Assembly: GCA_002167435.2 (NCBI GenBank)
Contig: NHBR02000140.1
Coordinates: 135,473 to 199,472, forward strand
Length of the DNA: 64,000 bases
Direction of reading: 5' to 3'
Source of the DNA: Allomuricauda sp. TMED12
GTDB lineage: Bacteria > Bacteroidota > Bacteroidia > Flavobacteriales > Flavobacteriaceae
The notes under the pieces are model-generated. The model was given only the letters and a program-made list of their open reading frames with translations. It searched no databases and was not told the DNA's origin. The stretch's first letter is position 1. Each line of letters begins with the position of its first letter. The translations under genes were made by a program, and so were the position numbers. This document shows positions 42,586-52,783 of the stretch, piece after piece.

Positions 42586-43866
42586 ATGCGGAAAATTATT
42601 GGGGCAATTTTGACGCTGGCAGTGCTGGTGTCTTGCAAGCAAGCAAAGGAACCGGTCAATGAAATAGCGAAGGCGGAAACAATTGAAAAACTTCCGGTGC
42701 TGCAGTATGGATTTAATCTAGATGAATTTCATGTAGTCCGCGATACGGTTCGACGAGGCGATAGTTTCGGAGAGCTAATGCTCAAAAACAAAGTGGATTA
42801 CCCCAAAATCGCCACTATTTCAGAAAACTTTAGGGATACTTTTGATGTTCGAAAAATTCAGGTAGGAAAGCCCTATGTGATATTAAAATCCAAAGACACT
42901 TCCGAAGTAGCTGAGGTTTTTATTTATCAGAACGACAAAATTAATTACACCGTTGTAGATCTTCGCGATTCTACAAAAGCCTACAAGAGCAGGAAAAAAA
43001 TAAAATTAGTGGAGCGTGAGATAGGTGGAGTTATCGATCATAGTTTATCCATGTCTATCGATACTTTGGGAGTAGATTATAATCTTACTTTTGCACTTTC
43101 AGATATTTATGCATGGACCATCGATTTTGGGCGATTGGATAAAGGAGATAAATTCAAGGTGGTTTTTGAGGAGCGTTATATCAATGATAGCATTTATGCA
43201 GGTATTGGTGATGTGAAAGCAGCTTATTTTGAGCATAAAGGAAAAACCATTTATGCCTTTCCATATATTTCCGATGCTACCCACAACATATTGGAGTATT
43301 TTGATCAAGAGGCTAATAATTTACGAAGTACTTTTTTACGGGCACCGGTTAAATTCCAGTATCGATTGTCTTCTCGTTATAACCTAAGAAGAAGGATTGC
43401 CTACTACGGTAATAAGGTAAGGCCCCATAAAGGAACTGATTTTGCCGCTGCCATTGGAACGCCTATTGTGGCCACGGCAGATGGAACCGTAACGGAGTCA
43501 ACTCGTAGAGGAGGCAATGGCAAATACGTAAAAATTAAACACAACGGCACTTATAGTACTCAATATCTACACATGAAAGCCCAAAATGTTAGGCGTGGAG
43601 ATTTTGTACGCCAAGGTGATGTAATTGGTTGGATCGGTATGACTGGAAATACGGGAGGGCCGCACGTGTGTTACCGTTTTTGGAAAAATGGAAGACAAGT
43701 GGATCCATTTAAAGAAGAACTTCCAGCGGCCGAACCTATTGCAGATTCATTGCGCGCCGATTATTTGGCACATATTTCACCGCTAAAAGAACAATTGGAC
43801 TGTATTGAATTTATAGATTTAACTCCAACAGAACCCGAAGAAACCTTAATATCATACACCCAGTAA
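42586..43866 (+). CDS. M23-family peptidase lipoprotein with unusual HxC zinc motif
   Basis: 426 residues from the ATG at 42586 ([17 protein letters not shown]), with lipid Cys at 17; an upstream in-frame ATG inside kynA is rejected because the lipobox needs the later start. N-terminal part (about 50-290) contains OapA/LysM-like segments; the LytM/M23 domain is at about 295-390: [16 protein letters not shown] (HxxxD zinc motif) and [12 protein letters not shown] with catalytic-type His. The final HxH motif is replaced by PHVCYRFW, so one zinc ligand may be Cys. Probable peptidoglycan endopeptidase. Its TAA overlaps the pgi ATG by one base. Confidence 0.9.
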   Translation: MRKIIGAILTLAVLVSCKQAKEPVNEIAKAETIEKLPVLQYGFNLDEFHVVRDTVRRGDSFGELMLKNKVDYPKIATISENFRDTFDVRKIQVGKPYVILKSKDTSEVAEVFIYQNDKINYTVVDLRDSTKAYKSRKKIKLVEREIGGVIDHSLSMSIDTLGVDYNLTFALSDIYAWTIDFGRLDKGDKFKVVFEERYINDSIYAGIGDVKAAYFEHKGKTIYAFPYISDATHNILEYFDQEANNLRSTFLRAPVKFQYRLSSRYNLRRRIAYYGNKVRPHKGTDFAAAIGTPIVATADGTVTESTRRGGNGKYVKIKHNGTYSTQYLHMKAQNVRRGDFVRQGDVIGWIGMTGNTGGPHVCYRFWKNGRQVDPFKEELPAAEPIADSLRADYLAHISPLKEQLDCIEFIDLTPTEPEETLISYTQ

Positions 43867-45500
43867 TGGCGCTACCCACAATCAACCCCACTACAACTAA
43901 TGCTTGGAAAAAACTTCAGCAACATTACCAAGAAACCAAAGATGTACATTTAAGGGAATTGTTTTCTAAAGAAGAAGATCGTGGAAAAAAGTTATCTATA
44001 CTTTGGAACGATTTTTTGGTGGACTATTCAAAGAATAGGATTACGGACAAAACCTTGAAATTACTTTTGGAACTGGCTGATGAGGTAGGATTGAAAGATG
44101 CCATAAAAAGTTACTTTGACGGGGAGCTCATCAACCAAACCGAAGGCAGAGCCGTATTGCATACCGCATTGCGTGCCAAAAAAGGAGACAAGGTTTTTGT
44201 GGACCGCGTCAATATTGTTGATGAGGTTTTTGAAGTAAAGGAAAAAATAAAATCCTTTTCGGAGGCCGTTATTTCTGGAGAACGAAAAGGACATACGGGC
44301 AAAACCTTTACCGACATAGTTAATATTGGAATCGGCGGTTCGGATTTAGGGCCTGTAATGGTGACCGAAGCACTCAAATTTTATCAAAATGATTTAAAAA
44401 CACATTTTGTAAGCAATGTGGACGGTGACTTGGTTCACGAGGTAATGAAGGAGCTTGACCCAGAGACCACATTATTCGTGATTGTTTCAAAATCGTTTAC
44501 TACTCAAGAAACTTTGAGCAATGCATTGACCATTAAAAAATGGTTCTTGCAAAGTGCATCCGAAAAAGATGTGGCCGACCATTTTGTTGCGGTGTCCTCT
44601 AACCTTGAAAAAATCAAGGAGTTCGGTATTGCCGACGATAATGTTTTCCCGATGTGGGATTGGGTTGGAGGTAGGTTCTCCCTTTGGAGTGCTGTTGGAT
44701 TGTCCATTGCACTTTCTGTTGGGTACGAAAACTTTGAATCTCTTTTAACCGGAGCCAATGAAATGGATATCCACTTCAAGGAAACCCATTTTGAGGAAAA
44801 TATCCCAGTGATGTTGGCGCTTATCAGTGTTTGGTACAATAATTTTTATGGAGCGGAGACCGAAGCCATCATCCCTTATACACAATACTTGCACCGTTTT
44901 CCCGCATACTTGCAGCAAGGTATCATGGAGAGCAATGGAAAAAGTATGGATAGGTCAGGCAATAGAGTAGGTTATGAAACCGGAACCATAATTTGGGGAG
45001 AGCCCGGTACCAATTCACAGCACGCCTTTTTTCAGTTGATACACCAAGGAACCAAGTTGATTCCTACGGATTTTATTGGATACAAGAAATCACTGCACGG
45101 AGATGTGGATCATCACAATAAGTTGATGGCAAACTACTTTGCCCAGACCGAAGCTTTGATGAACGGTAAAACTGCGGATGAGGTAAAGCATGAGCTCGAA
45201 TCCCAAGGATTGTCTGGTGAAGAACTACAAAAATTACTTCCTTTTAAAGTATTTGAAGGCAATAAACCCACTAACTCTATTTTAATAGAAAAGCTTACTC
45301 CAAAAAGTCTTGGTGCGCTCATTGCACTTTACGAGCATAAGATATTTGTACAGGGCGTGATTTGGAATATCTTCAGCTACGATCAGTGGGGAGTTGAGTT
45401 AGGAAAACAATTGGCCAAAAATATTTTGGCTGACATCGAGAATTCAACAATCAGCAAACACGACAGCTCCACATTAAACCTTTTGCATTTTTTTAAGTAG
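43866..45500 (+). CDS. pgi: Glucose-6-phosphate isomerase
   Basis: 544 residues; interconverts glucose-6-phosphate and fructose-6-phosphate. Classic motifs: [16 protein letters not shown] near residue 156, the phosphate-binding [13 protein letters not shown] near 210, [19 protein letters not shown] near 262 and [20 protein letters not shown] near 377, and the catalytic Lys region near [15 protein letters not shown] about 482. Long E. coli-type enzyme. The ATG overlaps the stop of the M23 gene by one base (TAATG), so translation is coupled; last gene of the operon. Confidence 0.97.
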   Translation: MALPTINPTTTNAWKKLQQHYQETKDVHLRELFSKEEDRGKKLSILWNDFLVDYSKNRITDKTLKLLLELADEVGLKDAIKSYFDGELINQTEGRAVLHTALRAKKGDKVFVDRVNIVDEVFEVKEKIKSFSEAVISGERKGHTGKTFTDIVNIGIGGSDLGPVMVTEALKFYQNDLKTHFVSNVDGDLVHEVMKELDPETTLFVIVSKSFTTQETLSNALTIKKWFLQSASEKDVADHFVAVSSNLEKIKEFGIADDNVFPMWDWVGGRFSLWSAVGLSIALSVGYENFESLLTGANEMDIHFKETHFEENIPVMLALISVWYNNFYGAETEAIIPYTQYLHRFPAYLQQGIMESNGKSMDRSGNRVGYETGTIIWGEPGTNSQHAFFQLIHQGTKLIPTDFIGYKKSLHGDVDHHNKLMANYFAQTEALMNGKTADEVKHELESQGLSGEELQKLLPFKVFEGNKPTNSILIEKLTPKSLGALIALYEHKIFVQGVIWNIFSYDQWGVELGKQLAKNILADIENSTISKHDSSTLNLLHFFK

Positions 45501-45563
45501 TAAATTGTCATCTTTTCAAATCCAATTAAAAACGCTAAACAATTGTCTGTCAGATAACTTGTT

Positions 45564-45590
45564 TTGTTAATTTAGTGTTAACTATATTTG
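45564..45590 (+). promoter_or_regulatory. Bacteroidota-type promoter TTG-N16-TATATTTG
   Basis: TTG at 45564-45566 and TATATTTG at 45583-45590 fit the -33/-7 consensus with a 16-base spacer. It drives the TonB receptor starting at 45675 with a leader of about 80 nt. Short repeats AAACACT occur in that leader (45653, 45660). Confidence 0.5.
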
Positions 45591-45674
45591 CATGATTTTA
45601 ACTTTGGCTTAATCGCAGAGTGTCAAAAATAAATCACTTTTGCAGGGCTAATTAAACACTTAAACACTGATTAA

Positions 45675-48323
45675 ATGAAAAGAATCTACTTGGCTATTGC
45701 GGCTATTTTTGTTTCCGCGATGGCATTTTCACAAGGAACTCTTACTGGTACTGTAGTTGATGGCGAGCTTGGCAGCCCGCTTCCAGGAGCCAGCGTAGTG
45801 GTAAAAGGTACCTCAAATGGTACATCCACGGATTTTGATGGAAACTTTACTTTGGAAGTAAGCCAAAGTTCTGGTACCCTGGTAATTTCTTACATCGGAT
45901 TCATTAGAAAACAAGTTGAATTTAATTCAACTGGAGACCTAGGCTCAATTCAATTGATGCCGGACGCCCAAGAATTGGGAGAAGTTGTAGTAATAGGTTC
46001 AGGTATTATTGACCTTGAGGAGGATAGAAGTACTCCAATTGCCGTTACTACCATTAAAAGAGACGAAATACAAGCTGTTTCTGCTGGTAACGTAGAATTT
46101 CCAGAAGTAATGAAAAATGTACCTTCGGTATATGTATCCAACCAAACAGGTTTTGGTGATTCTCAGATGTTCTTGAGAGGTTTTGACCAGACCAACACAG
46201 CCTTCCTATTGAACGGACAGCCTATCAACGGTATGGAAGATGGAAGAATGTACTGGTCCAACTGGGCAGGTATGGCAGATATCGCCAATGCCGTTCAGGT
46301 ACAAAGAGGTCTTGGTTCTTCCAAATTGGCCATTTCTTCTGTGGGTGGTACGGTGAACATCGTATCTAAAGCTACTGAAAAAAGAGAAGGTGGTTTCGGT
46401 CGTGTCATGGTTGGTAATGACAGTTTCGTTAAAACTACCGCTTCTTACGATTCAGGAATCAATGAGAATGGCTGGGGATTCTCAGTTATGTTGGATCACT
46501 GGCAAGGTCAGAGAAAATTTGCTGAAGGAACTAAAGGACAAGGTCAGAACTATTTCTTTTCCGTAGGTAAACTTATTGGGGACCATAACTTTAACTTTTT
46601 GATTTTTGGTGCACCACAATGGCACATGCAACGTTGGTCACAACCTTTGGAGGTTGTTGAAGCCAAAAGAAAATATAACCAACACTGGGGATTTGACGAA
46701 GGTGAGCTGGAGTCAGAAAGAACAAACTTCTACCATAAACCGGTGATGAACTTGAACTGGGACTGGGATATTTCTGATAAATCAGACCTTTCTACTGTAC
46801 TTTACGCTTCTTGGGGTCGTGGTGGTGGAACCGGACCAAGAGGAAACGGAAGAGTAAGATTGCCCGATTATCCTGTAGCTGGAGGTATTGATGGTCAAAT
46901 TGATTATGCTGGAATTAGAGCGAACAATGCACTTGTTGGAGTAGGTGGAGATTACGGAGCGCCTAATGGTGCTGGGTATATCCGTCGTGCTTCCATGAAC
47001 AACCACCAGTGGTATGGTATGGTTTCCAACTTTAGCCATGATCTTAACGATAACTTGAGCTTTAATGTTGGTGCTGACTTTAGATTCTATACAGGTGATC
47101 ACTTTAGACAAGTAGCCGATTTTTACGGATTGTCCGGATGGTCTAACGATAGACCGGATGATAGAATCGTAACTGAGTCATTCAGTATCAATCCATGGAG
47201 CACATTGACCAAATTTGCTGATGAGGATGAGAGAATCAACTACGATTACTCTGAGGACATCAACTATCAAGGAATGTTTGGTCAAATTGAGTACGCTGAG
47301 GATGCATTCTCTGTATTTTTCCAAGGTGCAATATCCAATCAGTCTTATCAAAGAGAAGATAGGTTTGCTACTGATATTAACGGTAACCAAACTACTGAAA
47401 CATCCGATAAGGCCAATAAGTTTGGATATAACTTAAAAAGTGGTGGAGCTTATAACTTTGACGAAAAGAATATAGTTTATGCCAATGCTGGTTACTATTC
47501 ACGTCAACCCTTCTTGGACAACGTCTTCTCTGGAACTGCAGAGCTTGCCGATCCAGAAGTTGAGAACGAAGAAATCACTGGTTTGGAAATTGGATATAAA
47601 TTCAACACTTACGATTTCCAGTTTACTGTGGATTTATACAGAACAGAATGGGCAAACAGATTTATTGCCAATGGTAATACTATTATAGATATTGCTACTG
47701 ATGCAGAAGTTGATGTAAACCGCGAGCAAACAGATGTTACTCAATTGCACCAAGGTATCGAGCTTACTGCTCGCTGGAGAGCTGCTCAAGGATTGGTTAT
47801 TGGTGCATATACATCTTATGGAGACTGGGTATTCTCAGGAAGCACTCCTTATAGAACAAGGGACTTTAGAGATAACACATACTTTACCAACGCTGAAATC
47901 GGTGATTACACGGACCAAAATGGAGATCCACTTCCAGCAAATTTCTTTGATGGAAATGTAAATCTAGATGGAGTTGAGATCAGCAACGCCCCTCAGTTCA
48001 CCATGGGTCTTAATGCAGATTACGATTTCGCAAACGGATTCGAGATAGGTTTGGACATGAACCACTTTAGGAACTTGTACGAGTTTGTTGATGTTGCCGA
48101 TGTGGTTGCAGAAGGAAACTCTTACGAAACTTCAAAGTTGGACGCATATACGTTGCTAGACATGACAGCAGCCTACACATTTGATTTTGGTACAAACAAA
48201 ATGGAAGTAAGAACAAACGTTTACAACTTGTTCAACAATGCTTATTTGAACCAAACTGATGCGTTCGGTGTATTCTACGGTAACGGACGTACTTGGAACG
48301 CTAGTGTGACCTACAGATTCTAA
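45675..48323 (+). CDS. TonB-dependent receptor with carboxypeptidase-regulatory domain
   Basis: 882 residues. Signal peptide MKRIYLAIAAIFVSAMAFSQ; N-terminal CarboxypepD-reg-like domain (LTGTVVDGELGSPLPGASVV, about residues 23-110); plug domain with VFFPEVMKNVPSVYVSNQTG-like segment, GFGDSQMFLRGFDQTNTAFL near 160 and GLGSSKLAISSVGGTVNIVS near 213; then the large barrel ending WNASVTYRF. No SusD-type partner follows, so it is not a classical SusC/D pair. It is followed by a strong terminator, has its own promoter, and its cargo cannot be predicted. Confidence 0.93.
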   Translation: MKRIYLAIAAIFVSAMAFSQGTLTGTVVDGELGSPLPGASVVVKGTSNGTSTDFDGNFTLEVSQSSGTLVISYIGFIRKQVEFNSTGDLGSIQLMPDAQELGEVVVIGSGIIDLEEDRSTPIAVTTIKRDEIQAVSAGNVEFPEVMKNVPSVYVSNQTGFGDSQMFLRGFDQTNTAFLLNGQPINGMEDGRMYWSNWAGMADIANAVQVQRGLGSSKLAISSVGGTVNIVSKATEKREGGFGRVMVGNDSFVKTTASYDSGINENGWGFSVMLDHWQGQRKFAEGTKGQGQNYFFSVGKLIGDHNFNFLIFGAPQWHMQRWSQPLEVVEAKRKYNQHWGFDEGELESERTNFYHKPVMNLNWDWDISDKSDLSTVLYASWGRGGGTGPRGNGRVRLPDYPVAGGIDGQIDYAGIRANNALVGVGGDYGAPNGAGYIRRASMNNHQWYGMVSNFSHDLNDNLSFNVGADFRFYTGDHFRQVADFYGLSGWSNDRPDDRIVTESFSINPWSTLTKFADEDERINYDYSEDINYQGMFGQIEYAEDAFSVFFQGAISNQSYQREDRFATDINGNQTTETSDKANKFGYNLKSGGAYNFDEKNIVYANAGYYSRQPFLDNVFSGTAELADPEVENEEITGLEIGYKFNTYDFQFTVDLYRTEWANRFIANGNTIIDIATDAEVDVNREQTDVTQLHQGIELTARWRAAQGLVIGAYTSYGDWVFSGSTPYRTRDFRDNTYFTNAEIGDYTDQNGDPLPANFFDGNVNLDGVEISNAPQFTMGLNADYDFANGFEIGLDMNHFRNLYEFVDVADVVAEGNSYETSKLDAYTLLDMTAAYTFDFGTNKMEVRTNVYNLFNNAYLNQTDAFGVFYGNGRTWNASVTYRF

Positions 48324-48346
48324 TAAGACTTAGAATATATTTTATT

Positions 48347-48379
48347 AAAAGCCCTTCGCTTTGGCGAGGGGCTTTTTTT
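48347..48379 (+). terminator. Intrinsic terminator of TonB receptor
   Basis: AAAAGCCCTTCGC (48347-48359) pairs with GCGAGGGGCTTTT (48364-48376), mostly G-C with one mismatch or wobble, around a 4-base loop, then a T-run to 48379. Confidence 0.85.
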
Positions 48380-48420
48380 ATGTTTAAAATTCCGTATTTT
48401 TAAACCTTAAACTATACCTA

Positions 48421-48858
48421 ATGGAAATCATCAAGAACCTACACTCTTATTTGGCCTATGTGGTTTTGGCCGTTTTAGTAATCGCAGTTGTCAACGCAAT
48501 AGCGGGCTGGTTGGGCAAAAAAGACTTTACCATGCAAAAGGACCTTCGTATAAGTCTATTTGCACTTATTTTAAGCCACATTCAGCTATTGGTGGGTCTA
48601 TTACTGTTCTTTACATCAGCGAACGGACTTAAGGCGATTCAAACCTTGGGAATGGGAGGATTAAATGCTCCTGCACGTTTGTTGGCGGTAGAGCATCCGT
48701 TTATCAATATAATAGCTTTGGTGTTGATAACCATAGGTTGGTCCCGTCACAAAAAATTGATGGAAAGCGAGAAAAAATTCAGGACCATCTCCATTTTTTA
48801 TGGACTAGGTCTATTATTGATTTTGAGCCGCATCCCTTGGGGGCAGTGGTTTGCTTAA
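48421..48858 (+). CDS. Four-helix membrane protein with conserved-looking histidines
   Basis: 145 residues with four predicted membrane segments (about 8-30, 44-65, 91-108, 122-140). Histidines occur near helix ends: LHSYLAYV (residue 8), ILSHIQLLVG (52), VEHPFINI (91) and WSRHKKL (108). Such spacing is reminiscent of small cytochrome-b561-like proteins, but the usual motifs are incomplete, so haem binding is speculation. Stands alone between the TonB receptor terminator and the nuclease locus. Confidence 0.75.
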   Translation: MEIIKNLHSYLAYVVLAVLVIAVVNAIAGWLGKKDFTMQKDLRISLFALILSHIQLLVGLLLFFTSANGLKAIQTLGMGGLNAPARLLAVEHPFINIIALVLITIGWSRHKKLMESEKKFRTISIFYGLGLLLILSRIPWGQWFA

Positions 48859-48872
48859 TTTAAAAAGACGTC

Positions 48873-48892
48873 ATTCCCGCGAAGGCGGGAAT
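48873..48892. repeat. REP-like palindrome ATTCCCGC-GAAG-GCGGGAAT
   Basis: Perfect eight-base arms with a GAAG loop, in the context GTCATTCCCGCGAAGGCGGGAAT. This sequence type is a widespread intergenic repeat in many bacterial genomes. Only one copy is present in the window. It sits between two converging genes (48858 and 48900) and could also end transcription, though no T-run follows. Confidence 0.6.
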
Positions 48893-48899
48893 ATCCCAC

Positions 48900-49937
48900 T
48901 CACTCCACCTCCTTCAGCAAAAACAAATACGCAGGAAAGTGGTCGCTGTAACCAGCCGTATAACTGCCACCAGAGTAGGTGCGTATCGGATATCCTTTAA
49001 ACCTTCCATTATCTGTTCGGATAAAGGAGGGAGCAAAAATACCCGCTTTCCAGAATGAAAGCGTTGTTCGGTCACCCGTAACTAAATTGGCAGTCATGAA
49101 TATTTGGTCAAACAAGTTCCATTTGTCACGATAAGCTAGTGAACCCACACCTTTTTTAAACATTCCTTCCATCGGGTTATAAAGACTTAAACTATCCAAC
49201 TGACGTTTTTTACCCTTGGTTTTCAGTATTTTTTTCAAACTATCGTCAATAGGGTCGTCATTTAAATCGCCCATAGCAATGATTTTTGCATCCAAATCCA
49301 GTTCTTGAATGGAATCTATAATGCGTTTGTTCAACAAAGCAGCCCGCACACGTAATGGCGAACTTTTTGTGGCCCCGCCCCTTCGGGACGGCCAATGGTT
49401 CACAATAAAATAAATGTCTTCGCGGTCCATAGTGCCACCCACTACCAATTGGTCACGGGTGTATTTCCTTTCGCTCATTTCATCAAATAACAAAAGTCGA
49501 TGACTTTTAAAGGACGATGGAATAAACGATGCCTTTTTATAAAGCAGCGCAACATCAATGCCCCGCGCATCGGGAGAATCAAAATGGATGATGCCATAAT
49601 TTTTCTCCCTTAAATTGGGGTGTTGCACTAAATCTTCAAGTACATCCAGGTTTTCAACTTCGCAAAGCCCTACAATGTCGGGCGAGGTTTTGGAAGTATC
49701 TTCTCCAATTTCGGAAATAACTTTAGATAGATTTTCAACCTTTTGTAGGTAGCGCTCCTTTGTCCAATGATATCGTCCTTCGGGAGTACGGTCATCATCA
49801 AAAGTCAGTGTGTCGTTTACCGTATCGAATAGGTTTTCACAGTTGTAAAAAGCTATTGTTCTTAAGGTGTATGTCTTGGACTTTTGTCCATAAAGTGAGG
49901 TCGATATTAATACAAGTAGGCATATTAATAATCGCAT
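48900..49937 (-). CDS. Secreted endonuclease/exonuclease/phosphatase family protein
   Basis: 345 residues with a signal peptide (ending SLYGQ). EEP-superfamily core: AFYNCENLFDTV near residue 30, IVGLCEVENLDVL near 87 (metal Glu), VNHWPSRRGG near 175 (active-site Asn-His), MGDLNDDPID near 220, and GYSDHFPAYLFL near the end (His-Asp). These are all expected catalytic residues of DNase I-like enzymes, so it should cut DNA or remove phosphates outside the cell membrane. Divergent from the TonB receptor at 50039, with which it probably forms a scavenging cluster. Confidence 0.93.
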   Translation of the reverse strand: MRLLICLLVLISTSLYGQKSKTYTLRTIAFYNCENLFDTVNDTLTFDDDRTPEGRYHWTKERYLQKVENLSKVISEIGEDTSKTSPDIVGLCEVENLDVLEDLVQHPNLREKNYGIIHFDSPDARGIDVALLYKKASFIPSSFKSHRLLLFDEMSERKYTRDQLVVGGTMDREDIYFIVNHWPSRRGGATKSSPLRVRAALLNKRIIDSIQELDLDAKIIAMGDLNDDPIDDSLKKILKTKGKKRQLDSLSLYNPMEGMFKKGVGSLAYRDKWNLFDQIFMTANLVTGDRTTLSFWKAGIFAPSFIRTDNGRFKGYPIRTYSGGSYTAGYSDHFPAYLFLLKEVE

Positions 49938-50038
49938 TTTATTTTGATTTTGTAGCTAAAATAAGTACAATTGTTCGCTTTTTCGCAGTTTGTACAGCAA
50001 TTACAACCCCTTTTTTCTTAATTAACCTACAATTAGCT

Positions 50039-52774
50039 ATGAGGCTAGCCATAGTATTGGCCGTGCTTTGTTGTTGTAAATCACTGTATGCACAACACAG
50101 TACTCCCGTTACAGGGAAATTGATGGAAAAGAGTTCGGATGTACCGATTTCGAATGCCGCAATTACTCTTGAAAGCACTTCTCAAGAATTCACAACATCT
50201 ATCAATGGGGAGTTTGAAATCAATCTATCCCAAACGGGTGAGCAAATGCTCCAAATTTCTGCTTTGGATTTTGTCCCGAAGCGATTCTCCGTCTATTTGG
50301 ATGGAAATCCGATTGATTTAGGGATAATTTATTTGGAAAGGGATATTGCCCACGAACAAACGGATAATTTGATTTCACTTACAGATGGGGACCTTTCAGA
50401 TGATTTTGAATCGGTATCCAGTTCCATGGGATTGTTGCAATCCACACGCGATATTTTCTTGAACCGCGCCGCATTTGATTTTGGGCAGGCCTTTTTTAAG
50501 GTTCGGGGTTACGATTCACGAAATGGTAAAGTATTGATAAACGGTGTGCCCATGAACAAATTTTTTGATGGGAGGCCGCAATGGAACAATTGGGGAGGCC
50601 TCAATGATGTGGTCCGAAATCAAGAATTTACCAATAGTCTAACATTCAATCCATATACGTTTGGTGGAATTTTGGGCAACACCAATATCAATACCCGACC
50701 TTCTGGTTTTCGTCCAGGTTTACGGTTATCCTCATCATTTTCTAATAGAACCTATCGCGGTAGGTTAATGGCGACTTATAATTCAGGAGAAAAACCAAAC
50801 GGACTTGCGTACTCCATGTCAGCTTCGCGACGGTGGGCCAAGCAAGGTTATGTTGAGGGAACATTGTATGATGCCTATTCGTTTTTTGGCGCGCTGGAGT
50901 ACCAATTCAATCATCAAAACAGTATCACGTTCACATCAATTTTGGCTCGTAACCGACGGGGACGCTCCTCAGCTTTAACGGAAGAAGTTTTTGATTTGAT
51001 GGGAGGTCAATACAATCCGTATTGGGGCGAGCAAGATGGTAAAATACGTAACTCACGGGAACGTGAGATTTTTGAGCCTTTATTTCTCCTCAACTACACA
51101 TTGGATAAGAAAGAAATCAATTGGAATGTTGGTCTGGCCTATCAAACAGGACTTAATAAAAGGAGCCGACTTGGCTATTATAATGCGCCGAATCCAGACC
51201 CTACCTATTACAGATATTTACCAAGTTATCATATCAACAGTTCCATCGGGGCAGACTTTATCAACGCAAATTTGGCGGAAGAAGCATTTTTGGAAAGTCC
51301 ACAACTAAATTGGGAACAACTTTATACCGCTAATGCAAACAATGGAGAAAAAGCAGCCTACTTGATTTATGATGATGTTGCCCAGAACACGACCATTTCC
51401 GGCGCTACAAGCCTTAATTACACCTGGAGTGATTTTATAAAACTAGGTTTTGGTGGCAATTTTAGAACCACGACCTCCGAAAACTACGCGGAGATTCAAG
51501 ATTTGTTGGGAGCCATTTACCACGAGGATATGGACACCTTCTCCAGCACCTTGAACGATCTTAATGGAGAACTACAGAAAAGTGAAGGCGAAAAATTTAA
51601 CTACCATTACAATTTGGAGGCATCCCAAATGGAAGGTTTTGCACAGGTAAAACTCACCTCCAATAAGTGGGATGGATTTGTATCGGCTTCTTATTCCAGT
51701 TTCAATGTACAACGAGATGGGCTCTTCAAAAACGAGCGTTATTTGGAAAATTCCTTAGGAAAAGGTGAAAAGATTTCATTCTCCAACTTATCCTACAAAG
51801 GTGGATTCACCTATTTCTTGACAGGGAGACATTGGTTCACCGCCAATGCTGCGATGGTGGAACAGCCACCCATCATTCAGAACATATTTATCAACCCACG
51901 TGAGAACAATCAAGTGGTACCTGAGCTCCAAAAGGAGGTTGTGAGTAGTATTGACTTGAGCTATTTTGTTCGTTTGCCCAGCCTAACGGGACGGATCAGT
52001 GCTTTCTACACAAGGTTTCAGCATACCACCGATATCAACTTCTTTTTTGTGGATTCAGGTCTGGGCTCCGATTTTGTTCAAGAAGTGATTACAGGTTTGG
52101 ACAGGCTCCATAAAGGTATTGAGTTTGGATTTGAGTACGAAGCATCATCTAGCGTAAAATTGACCGCTGCCGGAAATGTGGGGCATTATGTGTACGCCAG
52201 CGACCCATCTGTTCAAATTAATTTTGATACAGCAGGTGCCGAAGAAGAACTTATAGCTAAAGAAGGAAACATAGATTTGGGTATCGCGGATCTTAAGGAT
52301 TTAAGATTGGCGCGGGGACCCCAGACTGCACTGGCTTTGGGAGTATCGTACCGAGCTCCAAAGTATTGGTGGATAAGTGGCACGACCAATTATCTCACAA
52401 ATAATTATAGCAACCTTTCGACCATCACCAGAACTTCCAGTTTTTTGATAGATCCTGATACAGGTGAACCTTTTCCAGATGCTTCTAAAGAGAATGTTTC
52501 CAAATTACTAAGGCAAAGTAAACTCGATGATATCTATTTGCTGAATTTGGTCGGGGGCAAATCGTGGTTGATTGATGGAAAGTACATCAGCTTTTTTGCC
52601 AGTGTCAACAATGTTTTTGATGCGGTTTTCCGCACAGGAGGCTATGAACAGAGCCGTAACGGGAATTTTGGGCAGTTGAAACAGGACAATCTGAGCGGCT
52701 CTCCCTCTTTTGCCCCAAAATATTGGTACAGCTACGGAAGAACCTATTTCTTGAATTTGGCCATAAGCTTTTAA
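50039..52774 (+). CDS. TonB-dependent receptor of nuclease cluster
   Basis: 911 residues from the ATG at 50039 (MRLAIVLAVLCCCKSLYAQ), which gives a proper signal peptide; the frame stays open 279 bases upstream but that would run antisense through the nuclease gene. A carboxypeptidase-regulatory-like domain (about residues 22-100) precedes a plug with FFKVRGYDSRNGKVLINGVP near 155 and GGILGNTNINTRP, then a long barrel ending with FLNLAISF. Followed after nine bases by the DUF5689 lipoprotein. Cargo is inferred to be nuclease products; no direct sequence evidence. Confidence 0.9.
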   Translation: MRLAIVLAVLCCCKSLYAQHSTPVTGKLMEKSSDVPISNAAITLESTSQEFTTSINGEFEINLSQTGEQMLQISALDFVPKRFSVYLDGNPIDLGIIYLERDIAHEQTDNLISLTDGDLSDDFESVSSSMGLLQSTRDIFLNRAAFDFGQAFFKVRGYDSRNGKVLINGVPMNKFFDGRPQWNNWGGLNDVVRNQEFTNSLTFNPYTFGGILGNTNINTRPSGFRPGLRLSSSFSNRTYRGRLMATYNSGEKPNGLAYSMSASRRWAKQGYVEGTLYDAYSFFGALEYQFNHQNSITFTSILARNRRGRSSALTEEVFDLMGGQYNPYWGEQDGKIRNSREREIFEPLFLLNYTLDKKEINWNVGLAYQTGLNKRSRLGYYNAPNPDPTYYRYLPSYHINSSIGADFINANLAEEAFLESPQLNWEQLYTANANNGEKAAYLIYDDVAQNTTISGATSLNYTWSDFIKLGFGGNFRTTTSENYAEIQDLLGAIYHEDMDTFSSTLNDLNGELQKSEGEKFNYHYNLEASQMEGFAQVKLTSNKWDGFVSASYSSFNVQRDGLFKNERYLENSLGKGEKISFSNLSYKGGFTYFLTGRHWFTANAAMVEQPPIIQNIFINPRENNQVVPELQKEVVSSIDLSYFVRLPSLTGRISAFYTRFQHTTDINFFFVDSGLGSDFVQEVITGLDRLHKGIEFGFEYEASSSVKLTAAGNVGHYVYASDPSVQINFDTAGAEEELIAKEGNIDLGIADLKDLRLARGPQTALALGVSYRAPKYWWISGTTNYLTNNYSNLSTITRTSSFLIDPDTGEPFPDASKENVSKLLRQSKLDDIYLLNLVGGKSWLIDGKYISFFASVNNVFDAVFRTGGYEQSRNGNFGQLKQDNLSGSPSFAPKYWYSYGRTYFLNLAISF

Positions 52775-52783
52775 ATCCTACTT

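Noticed and set aside
45675-48323. SusC of a polysaccharide-utilisation locus
   Set aside because: No SusD-like gene follows, and no glycoside hydrolase is in the window.
49760-50038. Open upstream extension of the TonB receptor frame
   Set aside because: It runs antisense through the nuclease gene; the signal peptide at the ATG 50039 makes that start convincing.
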